Positions 1 to 9,975 of a stretch of 64,000 nt of DNA are shown here, in pieces (within the stretch, counting starts at the first letter, position 1; each line of letters begins with the position of its first letter). The notes under the pieces are model-generated. The model did not search any database. It was not told the origin of the DNA and was given only the letters and a program-made list of their open reading frames with translations. A program made the translations under genes and the position numbers. The stretch covers positions 107,554,363 to 107,618,362 of the forward strand of contig OX421961.1 of assembly GCA_949128115.1 (NCBI GenBank). The letters run 5' to 3'. This DNA comes from Anaspis maculata (Eukaryota; Arthropoda; Insecta; Coleoptera; Scraptiidae).

Positions 1-247
1 CACAACTAAGGCTATATAGTATCTTCCGTCTGCCCATTTTGTTTTGAAAAGCCTGCTCTTGTCAAGTTTCCAGGACTCAACGGTAAATTTTTTAATGTCA
101 ACGATAGCGACAACAAGAGTGTCTCCATCTTCCAAGAATTTTACGAATGCATATGATTCAGATTCAGTTGATGCAGATGCAGATATCATCTCTGTGGAGG
201 GTGGAGGAAATGTAATGTTAGTATTAATGCGTATTAGGGCCACTTGT

Positions 248-365
248 AGTTATAACCACAGTTTAACTTTAAACTTTGTTTCGTTGCCGTGGAAATAATT
301 GTGGCAACAATATAAATTAAGTTAATAAAACTAAGTTTCAAGTTTAACTGTGGTTATACTGTGGT
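248..365. repeat. short imperfect inverted repeat
   Basis: The arms TAACCACAGTTTAACTTTAAAC (with spacing differences) at about 250-280 and its reverse complement at about 335-363 face each other across a 55-bp loop, and the motif CTGTGGT recurs just outside the right arm. This looks like a decayed MITE. Exact ends and target duplication are not visible. Confidence 0.4.
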
Positions 366-1054
366 ATAACTGTGGCACAATTTAATTAATAGCACCTGAT
401 GTAACGCGAAAAACCTCAGCTCTACACAGTACACCAATACGACACCACACACAACAAGCCTTCAGGTTCAGGCTAGAAGGGCTGCCGGCTGACTATGTTG
501 ACTACGGCACTACGCACTCTCTGCTAGTCTTGCTTTGCTACTGGCTGAACTGTTGTGTGGAAGACATCATCACTCCTAAAACAGAGAAAAACTTAGTGGA
601 TCAATTTACCGCATTGACTGTTGTCATGAGTCTTGGTTTATGTCGTACGCTGCCTTATTTTGGCCTCCTTTTTTGATAGTAATTACCTTTATTTCCTTGA
701 ACTTGATATTGCAATTGCAAACACAGTAGTTGAGAACAGCACACACACACAGAACTAGCCAGAGGGGGGCACAGGCCGCCCGTACCGTACGCGTGAGTGG
801 CACTTGGGGCACCGAAGAACAGGCTGGGGCACTTGGAGGCAGAGAGCAGAGACGCGGAATGCGAAAAGCGAAAACGCCGGAAACGGAAACTCTCTGCTGC
901 CGAATGGACTGTCACATTAATGACAAATGACAGGCGAAAAACGCGGGAAGTTCGACACACGTCCTGCTTGGCCGATTGGCGATCACGGTGGCGCTCGCAT
1001 CACCGTAGCGCGTAATTCAAATATTTCAATTGACACTGCACCGAGTTACATTTT

Positions 1055-1206
1055 CCATCAGAAACCATCATAGCCCATCACAAAAACTTGACGTTGGGAA
1101 TCCCCAACAAAAATGCGGACTAGATTCCAGATGAGCCCAATGCACCCAACACAGCCCAACACAAAAACAAGAAACTTTGTGTTGGGCTCTGTGTTGATTC
1201 TGATGG
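1055..1206. repeat. palindromic MITE-like element
   Basis: The left end CCATCAGAAACCATCATAGC and the right end (read on the other strand) CCATCAGAATCAACACAGAG pair over about 40 bp at roughly 80% identity. The interior carries repeated CCCAACA motifs. The size (152 bp) and lack of coding capacity fit a miniature inverted-repeat element. No clear target duplication was found. Confidence 0.5.
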
Positions 1207-1298
1207 TCATTTGCACCAGGGATATGTATAATGTACACTCTGCCCTGTAGTATACCGCCACGTCAAGTTTGGCCTCCTGCGAGAGGAGCGCTTCAGTA

Positions 1299-1309
1299 GA
1301 TGATGATGG

Positions 1310-1341
<32 letters not shown>
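1299..1341. repeat. (TGA)n microsatellite
   Basis: About fourteen TGA units, interrupted once by TGG. It creates a spurious serine-rich open frame on the minus strand. Confidence 0.9.
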
Positions 1342-2221
1342 CCCGGCTAAACTCTCTCTTGTGCTTTCTCACTGGGTTTCTCTCCCCATCCTCCCGGATT
1401 TCAGACCTGGCAGCTAACAAGGTGTGTGGAATTCTTGGCAGTTAACTCTGGAGCTGCTGGAACCTCGCTCCCTGCTCACAGTTTGGGCGTATTGAGCACG
1501 AATAATGGACGTAATGGAGCATTAAGATGTTTGACACCTGAGCGTGCCCGAGAGGGATGAAGGACGGCCGGGCTTGAAATTCCATCCGATGTTCCAACAA
1601 CGCTGGATGCTTATTGTTGTCCCGTTTGATAATTGTAGTTTATTGATAACGTCTACTTTTTTAAATCTCAATCTGAAATGGTTATTGTCCTTTAGAATCC
1701 AGGAGGACGGTAGTGACGCATACAAAGCTGCATCTAGTGGAATTATTTCCGAGGCAAGTGATGGGTTGTAAGACAGAGACGTACTCGACGCGAACTAACC
1801 GGGAAAAATTGCGAGCTCTATAATAGCTAAAAATAGGTTAAGCACTTCAGCAGGCCACCTGGACCTTCTCACAACCAGGCACCTGTCATTAGACAATAAG
1901 TTGCGCCTGCAGGAACATAGGGAGAGAAATGTGAGGGGAAAAATTCACGAAAAACAATCAAGATCAAGATCTTTACCCTAAAAAATTGAAATCTTCCATG
2001 TCTAAGCATTATTTATGCCTGAAAAGTGGTTGCTGCTGACGTTGCTGTCAATGCATATGTGAGAGAGGTCTGGTTAGTTGAAATTTGTAAGGGAGCGAGG
2101 TCTGGTCAGTTGCGGTTGAAGAAGGCTGTGGTTACGGAGAGTAACACCAGGAAAGCGATTGAGACCAAGACGTTACCTAGGTGAGCAAAAAGCAGCATGG
2201 AGCGTAATAGTATATTACGTA

Positions 2222-2331
2222 ACAAGAGTAGTAAGTAGCATATTACGCACGCAGGGAAAAGTTGCACACGAGCGAGCGTAGCGAGCGAGTGTAGTATTTC
2301 CCTGAGTGCGTAATTGCTTTACTACTCGTGT
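2222..2331. repeat. palindrome with AGCGAGCG core
   Basis: The left arm ACAAGAGTAGTAAGTAGCAT pairs with the right arm ending ATTGCTTTACTACTCGTGT, and the central arms read GCGAGCG-TA-GCGAGCG. The whole 110 bp can fold as one hairpin. The opening motif ACGWAACAAGAG recurs at 9280 and 33160, which suggests a dispersed MITE family. Confidence 0.6.
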
Positions 2332-3954
2332 CATGTACAGTACTTTACCTATGACCCCAATCCAAAGCGGTATTGTAACTTTGTGAGGGGCCCAGATTAA
2401 TTTTCAGAAATCCAAGGTAATAAAACAGTCCTACATCAACAATAACAGTAGATATTGACTTAGGAGCTATAATTAACGTGGAATGTAGCCAGTGGTATTG
2501 TAAACGGCAAAAATTATAGGTGAAAAAGCCACGTATTTCTTGGAATACCTACGATTTAAGTTCTTCCCTGATTCAAAATTCAAATGAAATCCCGCCGTAT
2601 GCAGATTGTCAGTGTGCCTTGACACTCTTGACAGGAGGAGCACGCACCCCACCGCAGGTTCGTCTGTCGTCATCCGTGTTCATAATATTAATATCCGTGT
2701 TCATAGGATACTAGGTTTTGCTCAATTTAGAGCGTTTATAGCGAATAATTGCTTCAGTTGATTACTTTTATTGTATTTAAATAAGAATAATAGTATTATG
2801 TATCTCATATTATACACTTTTGAAAACTAAAATTACAGTAAATCGGAGAAGAGGTAGGTACTTTGAGTGGTGTTTACGGCCATCAGATTAATCCAATGTC
2901 AAAGACGGATAGCATTTTCAAACTCTGGTGTCTGCTGGCTCGGTGGTTGTCTGTTGTACAACGCTTTCCGTCGAGACCTGGAAGAAAAGCACCCACAAAT
3001 CGATTATTTAAAATTTAGTGTTCACTTACTGTGCCTAAAGCGAGGCCTGAGGTGTATTTAGAAGCGTACCTACCTATAGCCATTCAATTATTCGTTCGAG
3101 GTGGTGATATAGCTTGATTACAACACTGGGACATGAATACTGGACAGCAATAAATAGTATTATTTGAAAATTATCGAACTTAGGTAGGCAGGCAGCAGAG
3201 TACCTGTCATCAGACATTTGATGCTTGTTGTAACTGTCTAATTTTTACACCTACTTGATCCCAAGTTGTTGGTGACTGCGGGCACTCCTTGCATTGATAT
3301 TTTGTATCTTTTTTAATAAATCTCGCAAAATTATTGTGATCAAGTAAAAACTAAGCCCTATAAATGCAAGCTAAAATTTAATCAAGAAATTCTTAAATCC
3401 CTTACTTGGAAAAATAATCTAGACGATTTTGTTGTTGATACATCTCACTTCTATGGCCATGCCTTCGCTACGAATATATACAGCTAGTCTTGCTTATGCT
3501 TTCGGTGTGAGAGGTGCTACCGGGGCACTCGTCAGGTTCCCGTGAAATGCTCCCATTTTTGAATGTGAATTATTTGAGAATGTCTTTCGATCAAAATTCC
3601 CCCAACATCAGAAACATAAATTCCCTAACTGTGCGATTTACTTTACCATTACCGCACGCTGTGCGATTTACTTTACAGAATACGTCACGATGTGCGTAAG
3701 GGCTGGCTCACTTACTTAGGTTCCGGGTTGTGGGGTATACTACACTTACGGTAGTGGTCGTAGGTAAAAGCATGAAAAACTGTCGCAGGCAGCGGCTAAT
3801 ATTATATTGAAATCGTACATCTTTTGAATCTAGCCCGGCGAAAACACTGAGCCGTCTCTGTCTCTGCTTTTCCATTGACAATAATGACCGCCCGAAAACA
3901 AACAAAGCTGTATCAGAGCAATCTAAAACAGTTTAATCGCAAGCGGTAGCAGCG

Positions 3955-4110
3955 GATCTGTTTACCGAGTGTGCCGACGCCGCCGCTGCTGCCTGCCGAC
4001 GGCGGGCGTCGAGACGCACCTCGGACGCATCGCATTACCAGCGCCGTGTCCGCCCCTCGGCGACCCTATTAGTTTCCGGCATCGTCCTCGTCCTCCCACC
4101 GCCGCACCAC
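3955..4110. other. GC-rich patch, possible promoter-like island
   Basis: A block of about 150 bp dense in CG dinucleotides (CGACGCCGCCGC, GACGGCGGGCGTCGAGACGC) lies in AT-rich surroundings. Such patches can mark insect promoters or first exons. No start codon with a convincing downstream protein was found, so this is only a compositional note. Confidence 0.2.
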
Positions 4111-4659
4111 CCCTGTCTTTTCTCTACCCGGTATTAGGTACCTTCATAGTATAAAAACGTAATAAAAAACCAAGGGGTCTACTCTCAGGCAGACAGCCGC
4201 ACAATTGCAGTAAAATTTCGACGAGCAGCGCTTAAATAGGTTTTTTCCGGCGCGGAAGTGGGCCGTTTTCGGCTTGACGATCACCGATTTTAGTGTCCTT
4301 TAGACTTGGTGAATTCCTTTGGTTTTGTGTCTGCGGTCTTTAATATGTGGATTCAGAGAAAGTTCTTTCCTTTCTTTCTTGGAGGCTTGTTTCACCAAAT
4401 TTCCAAGGTCGGCACTGTATACCCATGCAGCAATTCTGAGCTTCCGATTACTGTCAAGTCTATCTTTGGACTTGCAGCAGGCTTTGTAATCGTAGCATTC
4501 TTTGCTAAGGTTTGGTCTTACCTAACTTTTCTGTCCCTGTTTTCTTCCGTATAACTACTGTAAGACCACCACCCAACACTCGAACCAGAGAACACAGTCA
4601 TGTCTGAAATCCATTAGCCCCTAATTTTTCTATATTCTCTCATAGTATAATTTGCATTT

Positions 4660-4690
4660 GAGGAGTGACCATTCAAAAACGGACATGTTC
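4660..4690 (+). repeat. left terminal inverted repeat of DUF7869 unit
   Basis: Begins GAGGAGTGACCATTCAAAA and continues ACGGACATGTTC. The first 19 bases match the other end exactly, and the remainder matches with two mismatches. Confidence 0.75.
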
Positions 4691-4859
4691 ATATAAAGTG
4701 GAACTGAGTAAACCGCAAAAAACTTTTGGCAGAAAGACCGCTCGATTGAAAAAGAAAATTTCCACGGTGTGTGGAGTGTTACATCTCAAGAATTCAATAA
4801 GCTTATGAGCAAAAACATCCGATCGATTATAACGAAAAAAAAAAACAGGAAAACTAATT

Positions 4860-4940
4860 GGATATGTCTCACTTTGCGTGAAAAATTGAGAAATAACCCG
4901 TTTTGTTTGAACCAACTTTGGATATGTCGCATTTTGTTCG
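4860..4940 (+). repeat. subterminal motif pair, left side
   Basis: Two copies, GGATATGTCTCACTTTGCGTG less one base at 4860 and GGATATGTCGCATTTTGTTC at 4920, spaced exactly 60 bp apart. Related copies occur on the right side at 8113, 8164, 8216, 8268 and 8361. Subterminal arrays like this commonly bind the transposase. That role is inferred here. Confidence 0.6.
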
Positions 4941-4945
4941 GGAAA

Positions 4946-5957
4946 TTATTGAATTTTTTGAATATTGATCTCCGATTGGGAGAATGAGAATTTTTGAATG
5001 TGTAAAGCGTGGTCATTCTCAAGGCAGTCGCAACTTTCTTCCTCATTTTCTTCTGCTGACTCTTCTTGGTCTGAGGTAGGCTGAGGTTCAGAAAGAATTT
5101 CTTTGTAGAAAGTAAGCTCAGGAAGATCTTGCCATACTAGGTCCTCATTATTGAACTGTTTTCCAAGAGGGGTCTGGACATTCTGCTTTTTTTCTGCAGA
5201 AATTGTGTTTCCCATGGGGAGAGGTTCCAAATTGCAACTTGCTTCGTTACAACCTTGCTTAACCATAGTTGCATACGGCTGATCATTTTCGAAGCGAAAG
5301 AATTGGGATCCTTTATATTTCACTGTCAATCCATGTTTTGTATTAAACTTCTTGAAGTAAATCTTCTTCAAGTCTTCAATTCCATTTATTTTACTGTACG
5401 TTTGCAAAAATCCTTTCATGTCATATAAGTGCCAGTTAATTCTCAATTTTTTGACCGTTCCAACTTTCTCGTAATGTTGGTTATATTCTTCAGGTGCAAG
5501 AATCACATTTTTCGTTTTGAGAATCTTCTCGAATCTGCCAAATACTCGGTCTGCTGGCAAATATGAGTGCCCTCTCACAGGAAAATGCAGCATAATTTCT
5601 TTGACGTGATCTGGAGCTTCTTTTCTCAGCCAGTAGGCCAAGAGATGAACAATATGAGCATTTTTATTCTGGCCCCCGCAGCCATCGCAAAACATCCTTA
5701 CAAGTTCAACGTTTTCGCAGTCCAGACTTCTGAGATGACTAAGCAAAGCTGAGCCGATATCGGTAGATCCACGACTTGCTACATTTTCGGTCCAGGTGTA
5801 GAAAACGGGGTTTCTTGATTTCCCACCCATACAGCAAAAAGTATAAAAACTTATTTGCCGTAAGTAGAAGGCGTCTTGGATCGGCGTTTTAGGTAAAGGA
5901 TGAATTTTTTGCAAGTCTAAACAAAACGTCAGACTGTTGGGGGGAGTTTGTATCTTA
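4946..5957 (-). pseudogene. DUF7869 protein, C-terminal segment
   Basis: Open frame from the insertion boundary at 5957 down to a stop at 4946, about 336 codons. Going from the N-terminal side it shows FCLDLQKIHPLPKTP, FYTFCCMGGKSRNPVFYTWTE, MFCDGCGGQNKN and GHSYLPADRVFGRFEK, and it ends in an acidic tail (QEESAEENEEESCDCLEN). I recognise this order from the large arthropod and cnidarian DUF7869 family, usually annotated as uncharacterised. The spacing of acidic residues (D in FCLDLQ, D in FCDGCGGQ, D in PADRVF) after hydrophobic stretches would fit an RNase H-like nuclease core, but that is my inference. The frame is open into the TTA duplication of the inserted element and joins in phase with the upstream segment beyond 7072. 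No ATG opens this segment; it is an internal piece of a longer protein. Confidence 0.75.
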
Positions 5958-7069
5958 GCGCCGTGTCACACTATCCAATTTGTATCAAACTGGTTTGATC
6001 AAACAAGATCAAACTAAAACGATGACGTCATCAGTTTGATGGTGGGTGAGTGTGGGCTGTCACACCATCCAATTTTGATCAAACAAATCGCATCAAACTC
6101 GGTTGGACATAGTTGGATGGAAATAGAGGGGCTCCTATTTTCGTCCGACAATTTGATCAAACTCAAGCCAGGGTTGGCTATAGAGCATCCCTTCTCCTCA
6201 CATGGCTGCCGTTGCCTAGAGAGCCCTTTGGCTTCTAGATTTTTTATTGATCTGATTTTTGATTCCGGCACATGTCCGGCACGTCAGAATCATGTCAGAA
6301 TTTTTCATCTGTCGTCAATCTGGTAGCAGAATACCTCGTGTTGGTCGCTTCAGTTCAAACTGTTTGTGTGCGTGTTGTGTTGAATCAGGTAGGTACGTAG
6401 GACCTACTTTTGTTAAGTTTGCGACTGTGTAAATAACAGGTACCTATATTTCTTCCAGCGAAATAATGGCTTGGACTACAGCGCAATCATCTCGGCTAGG
6501 TAATTGAATTGTACCAAGCCAAAGAGGTGTTGTACAGGGTGAAAGATTCCCTATACCACAATAAATCGGCGCGAAGATCTGCCCATAAGGAGAGTGTAGC
6601 CGAAATTTTTGACGTGCGTCTCGGTCAATCTGATGCTTGGATAGTTTCCTGTGACAATGTATTTTTCTTGGCAATATGTAGCTCTGGGAGTCCCAATAAA
6701 GTCTTAAACGGTGTCTCATTCATTTGCATTTAATTCTTGTATAGTTGGACAGATCTTCAGCAGCGATACCTACCTATCTTTTTTCAATAACCCAATAACG
6801 TTATTGACTCTTTTCTTGAGGTTCGTAAACTTATCTCTGCAGCTTATTTTTTCCCCATTTTCTCACTTTATTTTGAAAATCCACACAGCAACTTCCGCAA
6901 CACGAGATACCGCAGGTATCAGCAAGAAGCTGACATTTTTTGACAGTTTGATGTAGTTTGATAGAAAATGGAGGGACTGATCAAATTCTCAAACGATGAC
7001 GTCGTCGTTTCAGTTTGATCTTGTTTGATCAAACCAGTTTGATACAAATTGGATAGTGTGACACGGCGC
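5958..7069. mobile_element. PIF/Harbinger-like non-autonomous element
   Basis: A 1112-bp element with inverted ends GCGCCGTGTCACACTATCC and similarity continuing about 75 bp (TTTGTATCAAACTGGTTTGAT and beyond). It is flanked on both sides by TTA (5955-5957 and 7070-7072). TTA or TAA 3-bp duplications with G/C-rich GTGTCACAC ends are characteristic of the PIF/Harbinger superfamily. GATCAAAC motifs are repeated near both ends. No transposase or Myb-like gene is seen inside, so it must be mobilised in trans. It sits inside the coding frame of the DUF7869 gene and breaks it. Confidence 0.85.
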
Positions 7070-7072
7070 TTA

Positions 7073-7873
7073 TGGATCCGAATCTGAGTCATCAGAGTAG
7101 CTTTATTGTCTTTATTCTGCTTTATGGCATTTCTCAGGTTGAGACAGGTCCCGCAAACGTCAGAAGAAGGGGAACAAAAGCCGATGTTAAACTCGTGACT
7201 AAAAATACGATTGAACATCGATTTTGAGGAGGTAAGTTCGGGATACTTTTCATTAAATTTCTGCTATATCAATCAATCAATCAATATTTTATTTGTTCCG
7301 TACATTGATACCTTTAAGGTGTATAATCGCTTCACAGTCGAACCCGCTGAAACATAGACACGGGATGATTTACTTCTGTTATAGTGGGATTCGCAAGCTG
7401 GAATCGCTTTCAAAAAATCTCTGATCTTTTTTTTCTTAATTTTCATTCTTGAATCTGTCTCCCCCTCTTTTCTCTGTGGGAATCTCTCCCTTTTGATTAT
7501 TTTTCAATAATGCCCCTACTCCCGCGATTAAAAACGACTTACATACAGGAAGAATTTTCGTTCCATCTGGACCCCGTCGAACCCGGAAATAATAATAACC
7601 GTGAACGGATTTAGGTTTAGCCTTCTCCTCAGGAACGCCATCTTTTGGTCTTCTTCTCCTTGTGTCGCAAGCGGAAATATTGAAGGAAAGTTTCTGATCC
7701 TGCAAAAGTTTATCAGGCTCTGCATGAAATGCGTCTCTTGCCCTTTTAATGTCGTTTTTCTTGACCAAATTAATTACACTTGAACGAGGGTGTATTGTGA
7801 GCGCAGGGACGACGAAATCGCCGTTGGTTTGGATCTGTATCAGAATACCTGCCAAAAGGAAATCATGAACCAC
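7073..7873 (-). pseudogene. DUF7869 protein, N-terminal segment
   Basis: The upstream part of the same gene, read on the minus strand. 7450-7873 is one frame with RRRRPKDGVPEEKAKPK, GYYYFRVRR and VCKSFLIAGVGALLKNN. Around 7440-7450, at an A-rich run, the family-like frame shifts to IRDFLKAIPACESHYNRS and TVKRLYTLK (down to 7312). After a 48-bp interruption (7264-7311), frame resumes with QKFNEKYPELTSSKSMFNRI, SHEFNIGFCSPSSDVCGTC and ends TQIRIHK at the insertion. The paired cysteines (VCGTC) and MFNRIFSHEFNIGF match the region upstream of the DUF7869 core in relatives. The true N-terminus and start codon are not clear; ATG at 7873 is only the first in frame. One frameshift and the inserted element make this copy nonfunctional. 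Confidence 0.65.
7264..7311 (-). other. 48-bp intron or LINE-tail scrap in DUF7869 gene
   Basis: On the minus strand this begins GTATC and ends ATATAG, obeying GT-AG. Removing it joins TVKRLYTLK to QKFNEKYPEL in phase. It also contains GTACGGAACAAATAAAATA followed by ATTG repeats, which looks like the 3' tail of a LINE. Either a very short intron or a tiny retroposed insertion would explain it. Confidence 0.4.
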
Positions 7874-8112
7874 TAAGTACCTTACTTTTGTAGCCTTACC
7901 TTTGCTTTTTAAGCCTTTCTTTGCGGGTCATCGCTGGCGCCTTCTTTCTGGCTCCAGTATTGATTTCACCTACTCCATTTTAGTCACAAGATGCGTTCGG
8001 TCACAACGGAACAAAACGGGACTGTGCACCGGCTACAATTTTAGGTTATGATTGCTGCTCTGGCACGATCACGCATTGAAATACTGCTCAAGAACTTCAC
8101 ATCGCACTATGT

Positions 8113-8384
8113 GGATATGTCTACTTTTGTTCGATTCCCAGAGCTCATATGAGAGTCACTATTGGATATGTTCACTTTTGAAAAAAAATCTGTTGAAGAT
8201 GTTTCATTATGGTATGGATATGTCCTGTTTTGTGCGAAAACGTCACTTTCAGATCTAATTTAACATGGGATATGTTCAGTTTAGTGCGATTTTCAATGCG
8301 TCATAAGATGTAAGCCTACAAAATGAACCCGAAACGTGAAAAAACGAATTTTCACGAAAAGTGGACATGTTCGATTTTGAATGG
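8113..8384 (+). repeat. subterminal motif array, right side
   Basis: Five copies of a motif near GGAYATGTYC followed by a T-rich TTTTGTGCG tail begin at 8113, 8164, 8216, 8268 and 8363, spaced 51-52 bp for the first four. The core is nearly palindromic. Regular spacing of about five helical turns suggests cooperative protein binding (inference). Confidence 0.6.
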
Positions 8385-8393
8385 TCACTCCTC
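8363..8393 (-). repeat. right terminal inverted repeat of DUF7869 unit
   Basis: Ends TTTTGAATGGTCACTCCTC, the exact reverse complement of the left end, and is preceded by GGACATGTTCGA. The flanking ATTT matches the left flank. Confidence 0.75.
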
Positions 8394-8684
8394 ATTTATC
8401 CTTCATGCATTTTGAAAAATCTAAAGACTTATCCGACACAGCGTTTGAGCGTTTCTTGATTGCAATGAGCTGCTTCACTTGCGAGCGGAGCCCATACGAC
8501 CGTGCGACTTTTAATACCTCTGGCAATTTTTTACACAGCACATTTTTTCTAAGCCGCTGTAACTGATTGGATTGGTGACATTCCGGTGGTCAGGCCGGTG
8601 TCCTCTAACTCATTTTCATAGCCTCTCTCCCGCTGGAAATAGTAAGTGATGCCTAACTCATCTAGATAGACGAGACATGTCCCG

Positions 8685-8723
8685 GTCTCGTCTCGTCTCG
8701 TCTCATCTCGACGAGACGTCTCG
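8685..8723. repeat. (TCTCG)n pentamer tract with palindromic end
   Basis: Five to six TCTCG units run into CTCGACGAGACGTCTCGAG, so the tract folds back on a nearby GACGAGAC. A similar short run occurs at about 17155-17170. Confidence 0.7.
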
Positions 8724-9279
8724 AGCATACCGAACTTTTTTTTTTGGGAAGATTAGATGGGAAAAACACTCTCCTTCGGCTCCCGCACTCAAATTAAATA
8801 TTTAATTCGAGTTAATCGCTGAATCACGCTCAACTTTTTGGTGCATCAGTGCATTGCATTTTACTTCATTGTTCAATAGCATTTTTATAAGCTGAAGCAT
8901 CTGCAGACGCATGCGCGAGAATAGTCGGTAAACCACAACGTTTCTGAAAAAAGGACGTCCTCTATAGTGATTTGGGGTTCAGTACCACTCTTGCAACTTG
9001 CAACTGTACCCTCTATAGACAAATTGGTAGTAAAGTTTTCATAGATCTGAAGCGATCGAGTTTTGGGTAATTTTCAATGCAATCCTGTATTTTGAATGTT
9101 TGTATTGCTATTGAGTCATTATCATTCTCGACTCTTCTTATCTGAAGTTTTAGCTTCAACATGAAGCTTAGATTTTGAAAAGTGGTTCACGAATTAAAAA
9201 AAAAACACTGCAAGACCAAAAACTTGTTTTTCCTAATCATCTTGTAAATAATGGAGATAAATGGAAAATTCGATAGCTA

Positions 9280-9415
9280 TTTACGAAACAAGAGTTAAAA
9301 GTGACAGATATTACTTTGTGAGCGGGGACGCTTGCGAAATGAGCGTTAGCGAGTGGAACAACCCCGCGAAATCTCAGAATTCATTGAAAATATGACAGGA
9401 ACGCGCAGGGCCATC
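9280..9415. repeat. MITE relic with ACGAAACAAGAG end
   Basis: Starts TTTACGAAACAAGAG, the same 15-mer found at 33160, and has a GAGCGTTAGCGAGTG core reminiscent of the 2222-2331 palindrome. GCGGGG and CCCCGC arms flank the core. A decayed member of one dispersed family. Confidence 0.45.
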
Positions 9416-9751
9416 ACGGGTATTATTTAACGCTTGTAGGTAAAAACCGTTTCGAGATAATATGATGCAACATATTCATGCCTTTGTTATTGAAATCCGC
9501 AAAAAATTCTATTAGTTCAAACGGGAGCATGCTCAACTTTCAGAAGATTTTTGCTGTTTTATTCATCACCCTATGATAAGTTTATGTGAAGTATTTAATT
9601 TTTGCAAAAATACAGACTGATAGACCAGAGATCAGACCAGCGAACGGTTTAAACAGATCTCGAATCGATTACTGGGGCAAAGTTGGACGTGTATTGTTCA
9701 TCTTATTGATCAGTTTAGATAGAATAATTTTTTCTTCAAGTGGAAGCACAA

Positions 9752-9975
9752 TTACGAACTCATAAATGGAAACATTTTGACATTGACACTGTTTTTTCAA
9801 TTTTAGCTGATACTAATTGATTTTTCTGCCTGATCTTCACAATAGCACAAAATAGATGTTCTCCTTTATGGCTAGCCAAGTTCCTATGTGGAGATTAGTT
9901 CACATTTGGTCAGATTATGGAAAATAAAAATGACAAGTTATGTCAAGTGTTTCCGTTTATGAGATCGTAACTGTA
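9752..9975. repeat. imperfect inverted repeat
   Basis: The left arm CAATTACGAACTCATAAATG pairs with a right arm read as CAGTTACGATCTCATAAACG. The arms continue through GGAAACA and TTGACA. The outer right side contains ACACCCTGTAG, a motif seen at the ends of other repeats here. Confidence 0.5.

Larger units (their letters stand above)
1..4659. other. gene-poor region with small palindromes
   Basis: No open frame here resembles a known protein. The longest frame, on the minus strand at 1058-1420, is a serine run produced by a TGA microsatellite. The sequence holds three short inverted repeats (listed separately), a 16-bp motif GTGCGATTTACTTTAC repeated 30 bp apart (3631 and 3661), and a GC-rich patch at about 3960-4110. 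The rest is ordinary AT-rich noncoding sequence. Confidence 0.6.
4660..8393 (-). mobile_element. DUF7869-bearing DNA transposon candidate
   Basis: A 3734-bp unit whose two ends share GAGGAGTGACCATTCAAAA in inverted orientation, with similarity continuing through ACATGT. It is flanked by a direct ATTT on each side (4656-4659 and 8394-8397), a plausible 4-bp target duplication. If the adjoining T is counted in the ends, the duplication would be shorter. The interior holds one minus-strand gene of the DUF7869 type, broken by a later Harbinger-like insertion, and a reiterated motif near GGAYATGTYC-YTTTTG at both ends. One gene bounded by inverted ends, subterminal repeats and a target duplication is the usual anatomy of an autonomous cut-and-paste transposon. 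The superfamily is not one I can name with certainty. Without the nested insertion the unit would be about 2.6 kb. Confidence 0.65.

Noticed and set aside
1058..1420. 120-codon minus frame with a serine run
   Set aside because: Product of the TGA microsatellite; flanking residues show no domain.
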